64,000 bases of DNA from NCBI RefSeq assembly GCF_037890675.1, contig NZ_CP149574.1:310001-374000 (forward strand). The letters run 5' to 3'. This document shows, piece after piece, positions 62,139 to 64,000 of the stretch; the stretch's first letter is position 1; every line of letters starts with the position of its first letter. Source of the DNA: Methylovirgula sp. 4M-Z18 (GTDB lineage: Bacteria; Pseudomonadota; Alphaproteobacteria; Rhizobiales; Beijerinckiaceae). The notes beneath the pieces are model-generated. The model worked only from the letters and a program-made list of their open reading frames with translations, was not told where the DNA came from and did not search any database. A program made the translations under genes and the position numbers.

Positions 62139-63683
62139 TCAATGCGTGGCGTCCGGCATCGAGGCTTTCTTCTTCTCGATGAACTCGCGCAACGCCTCGT
62201 CGACGCCAGCGTCGATCTCCGGCATTTCATATTCGGCCAGCATCTTCTTCCACAGCTTGTTGGCGCGCTGCGACGCGTCGAGCTTGCCTTCGGATTCCCA
62301 TTGCTCGACCGAATTGTTGTCGGCGATGTTCGAGCGGTAGAAGGCGGTTTCGAAATTCGCCTGGGTATGCGCGCAGCCGAGGAAGTGGCCGCCCGGCTGG
62401 ACCTGATGGAACGCATCCATCGCCTGGCCGTTCTCCGACAGATCGATGCCCTTGGCGAGCACGTGCATGCCGCCGAGCTGGTCGAAATCCATCACGAATT
62501 TTTCATAAGACGCCGAGAGGCCGCCTTCGATCCAGCCGGCCGAATGCAGCACGAAATTGGTGCCGGCAAGCACGGTCGGCACCAGCGTGTTCGCGCTCTC
62601 GTAAGCTGCCTGCGCGTCGGGGATCTTCGAGGCGCAGAGCGAGCCGCCGGTACGAAACGGCATCTTCTGCCGGCGGGCGAGCTGGGCCGCGCCATAGATC
62701 GCCATCGAGGCTTCCGGCGTACCGAAAGTCGGCGCGCCCGATTGCATCGACAGGGTCGAGACGAAGGTGCCGAAAATCACCGGCGCGCCGGGGCGCACCA
62801 ATTGGGTGAAGCTCGCGCCGGCCCACACTTCGGCCAGCACCTGCGTCAGCGTGCCGGCCACCGTCACCGGGCTCATCGCGCCCGAGAGAATGAACGGCGT
62901 GATGATGCAGGCCTGATTGTTGCGGGCATAGACTTCCGCCGCGCCGAGCATCGTGTTGTCCCACACCATCGGTGAATTGGCGTTGATCAGCGAGGTGCAG
63001 ACCGTATTGGTCTCGAGGAATTCCGCGCCGAACAGAATCTTGCACATGTCGACCGTGTCTTGCGCACGCTCCGGCGCCGTCACCGAGCCCATGAACGGCT
63101 TGTCGGAGAGGCGCATATGCGCATAGACCATCTCCAGATGGCGCTTGTTGACCGGCAGGTCGACCGGCTCGCACACGGTGCCGCCCGAATGGTGGATATA
63201 GGGCGACATGTACGCGAGCTTCACGAAATTGCGGAAGTCCTCGATCGTGCCGTAGCGGCGGCCCTTGTCGAGGTCGTGCACGAAGGGCGAGCCGTAGTTG
63301 GGCGCGAACACGGTGGCGTTGCCGCCGATCTGCACCGAGCGGGCCGGGTTGCGGGCGTGCTGGGTATATTGGCTCGGCACGGTCGAGATGAGCTGTTTGG
63401 CGAGGCCGCGCGGGAAGCGCACCCGTTCGCCCTTGACGTCGCAGCCAACGCCTTTCAGGAGCTCGATCGCGCGCGGATAATCGCGAAACTCGATGCCGAC
63501 TTCCTGCAGCAGGGTCTCGGCATTGTGCTCGATCAATGCGAGGCCTTCTTCATTGAAGAGCTCGTAGACCGGGATGTTGCGGGTGATAAAGGGCACCGAG
63601 GCGGCGCCGCGCTGGGCACGGGCGGTGCGGCGGGCTTCCCGGCCGCGCCGGGCTTCTCTGGGGCTCTCTGCGGCTTCGCTCAT
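62139..63683 (-). CDS. MttB-family (non-pyrrolysine) methyltransferase
   Basis: 514 residues, related to trimethylamine:corrinoid methyltransferase MttB, in a form read without an internal amber codon, so pyrrolysine is absent. Such members (for example MtgB) act on quaternary amines like glycine betaine. Conserved: FNEEGLALIEHNAETLLQEVGIEFRD, NYGSPFVHDLDKGRRYG, TSLINANSPMVWDNTMLGAAEVYARNNQ and PGGHFLGCAHTQANFET. The N-terminus (about 1-30) is rich in Arg/Ala/Glu. A strong site (GGGAGGAG) precedes the ATG. No corrinoid-protein gene is in the window. An inverted-repeat element lies 37 bp upstream. Confidence 0.88.
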   Translation of the reverse strand: MSEAAESPREARRGREARRTARAQRGAASVPFITRNIPVYELFNEEGLALIEHNAETLLQEVGIEFRDYPRAIELLKGVGCDVKGERVRFPRGLAKQLISTVPSQYTQHARNPARSVQIGGNATVFAPNYGSPFVHDLDKGRRYGTIEDFRNFVKLAYMSPYIHHSGGTVCEPVDLPVNKRHLEMVYAHMRLSDKPFMGSVTAPERAQDTVDMCKILFGAEFLETNTVCTSLINANSPMVWDNTMLGAAEVYARNNQACIITPFILSGAMSPVTVAGTLTQVLAEVWAGASFTQLVRPGAPVIFGTFVSTLSMQSGAPTFGTPEASMAIYGAAQLARRQKMPFRTGGSLCASKIPDAQAAYESANTLVPTVLAGTNFVLHSAGWIEGGLSASYEKFVMDFDQLGGMHVLAKGIDLSENGQAMDAFHQVQPGGHFLGCAHTQANFETAFYRSNIADNNSVEQWESEGKLDASQRANKLWKKMLAEYEMPEIDAGVDEALREFIEKKKASMPDATH

Positions 63684-63719
63684 GAAACTCTCCTCCCGCT
63701 TCCGGGCTTATCAGTCACT

Positions 63720-63981
63720 TAGGGTCAGGACCTGAATAGGATAGGGTCTGGATGAGATCAAAAAGGTCAAATGCAAGGAGCGTTGCGCAGGGCAATATGT
63801 CGATATTGCCAAGCGGCGCGACGCTGCAGTTGACCTTTTTCATCTCACCGCAGGCGCGGCCAAAATGACCGATTGCGTCGTTGATGCTCCTAGCGGGACA
63901 TACGTTCCGCGTCGTCGCATCGCCTAGCACTCGGCCATTTTGGCCGCGTCCAGACCCCATCCTATTCAGGTCCTGACCCTA
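63720..63981. mobile_element. MITE-like element with terminal inverted repeats and two internal hairpins
   Basis: Terminal inverted repeats of 33 bp (63720-63752 and 63949-63981; start TAGGGTCAGGACC) differ at one position. Inside are two hairpins. The first is 63753-63847, with 18-bp arms TGAGATCAAAAAGGTCAA / TTGACCTTTTTCATCTCA, one mismatch, an inner stem AGCGTTGCGC/GCGCGACGCT and apex GGCAATAT-GTCG-ATATTGCC. The second is 63856-63947, with arms GCGGCCAAAATGACCGA / TCGGCCATTTTGGCCGC, one mismatch. Almost no base is unpaired between the three stems. No transposase is encoded; an 81-codon minus-strand frame inside is probably fortuitous. Confidence 0.85.
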
Positions 63982-64000
63982 CCCCTATCTTTAGGGGATA
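63982..64000. other. Window end with a small hairpin
   Basis: CCCCTA (63982-63987), TCTT, TAGGGG (63992-63997) is a 6-bp stem directly outside the right end of the inverted-repeat element. The window stops here, so it cannot be told whether it belongs to a larger element. Confidence 0.4.

Noticed and set aside
62139-63683. Pyrrolysine-containing trimethylamine methyltransferase
   Set aside because: The frame is read through without an internal TAG, so this is the non-pyrrolysine branch of the family.
63715-63960. An 81-codon minus-strand frame
   Set aside because: It lies inside the inverted-repeat element and spans its stems, so the reading is most likely a by-product of the palindromes. 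No transposase motif is seen.

Overview
The window is chromosomal DNA of an alphaproteobacterium, most likely of the order Hyphomicrobiales (Rhizobiales). The support is a GC-rich, densely packed gene order typical of that group: urtABCDE-urease, an RcdA/DUF1465 gene, rpmE next to an ABC exporter, HrcA/GrpE, GlnD, a fused indolepyruvate oxidoreductase, and a RIME-like intergenic repeat. The family cannot be fixed from this stretch alone. I saw no rRNA, tRNA, CRISPR array, prophage or intact insertion sequence.

Left part (1-12.2 kb): the end of deoB, then one co-directional block urtABCDE-ureD-ureAB(fused)-ureC-orf-ureE-ureF-ureG. It encodes urea import, the urease subunits and the nickel/GTPase maturation proteins. 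A consensus -24/-12 (sigma-54) promoter at 529-543 precedes urtA, so nitrogen control is likely. A large indolepyruvate:ferredoxin oxidoreductase is convergent with ureG. A DUF1007 protein plus NicO-type Ni/Co transporter pair follows.

Middle (17.8-38.4 kb): an aldehyde dehydrogenase, a GNAT acetyltransferase and an enoyl-CoA hydratase are followed by two divergent ABC transport operons. These are ugpBAEC (glycerol-3-phosphate type) and a second SBP-permease-permease-ATPase set. The shared intergenic region carries Pho-box-like 11-bp repeats on both strands, suggesting joint phosphate-starvation control. Then come a lytic transglycosylase, an AIM24 protein, KpsF, a region with a CtrA-like site and a terminator that may define a small RNA, rcdA, rpmE, an ABC exporter and a patatin phospholipase.

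Right part (38.6-64 kb): housekeeping and stress genes (hrcA, a Lrp regulator, a short RecQ-like helicase, an MFS pump, a CFA-type methyltransferase, glnD, a LysR/SDR divergent pair, modBC without modA, grpE, a TRIC channel, hrpB, rdgB, hemW). At the end is a methylated-amine group: a GATase1-AraC regulator, betaine-homocysteine methyltransferase (bmt), a choline-dehydrogenase-type GMC oxidoreductase and an MttB-family methyltransferase. Together these suggest choline/glycine betaine breakdown.

The most unusual non-coding features are three. One is a 262-bp element at the right edge, with 33-bp near-perfect terminal inverted repeats enclosing two further near-perfect hairpins. Another is a mosaic palindromic repeat family with three copies. 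The third is a RIME-like repeat. The repeat copy inside the urease operon overlaps the ureD stop codon, and the RIME-like repeat overlaps the stop codon of the AIM24 gene.
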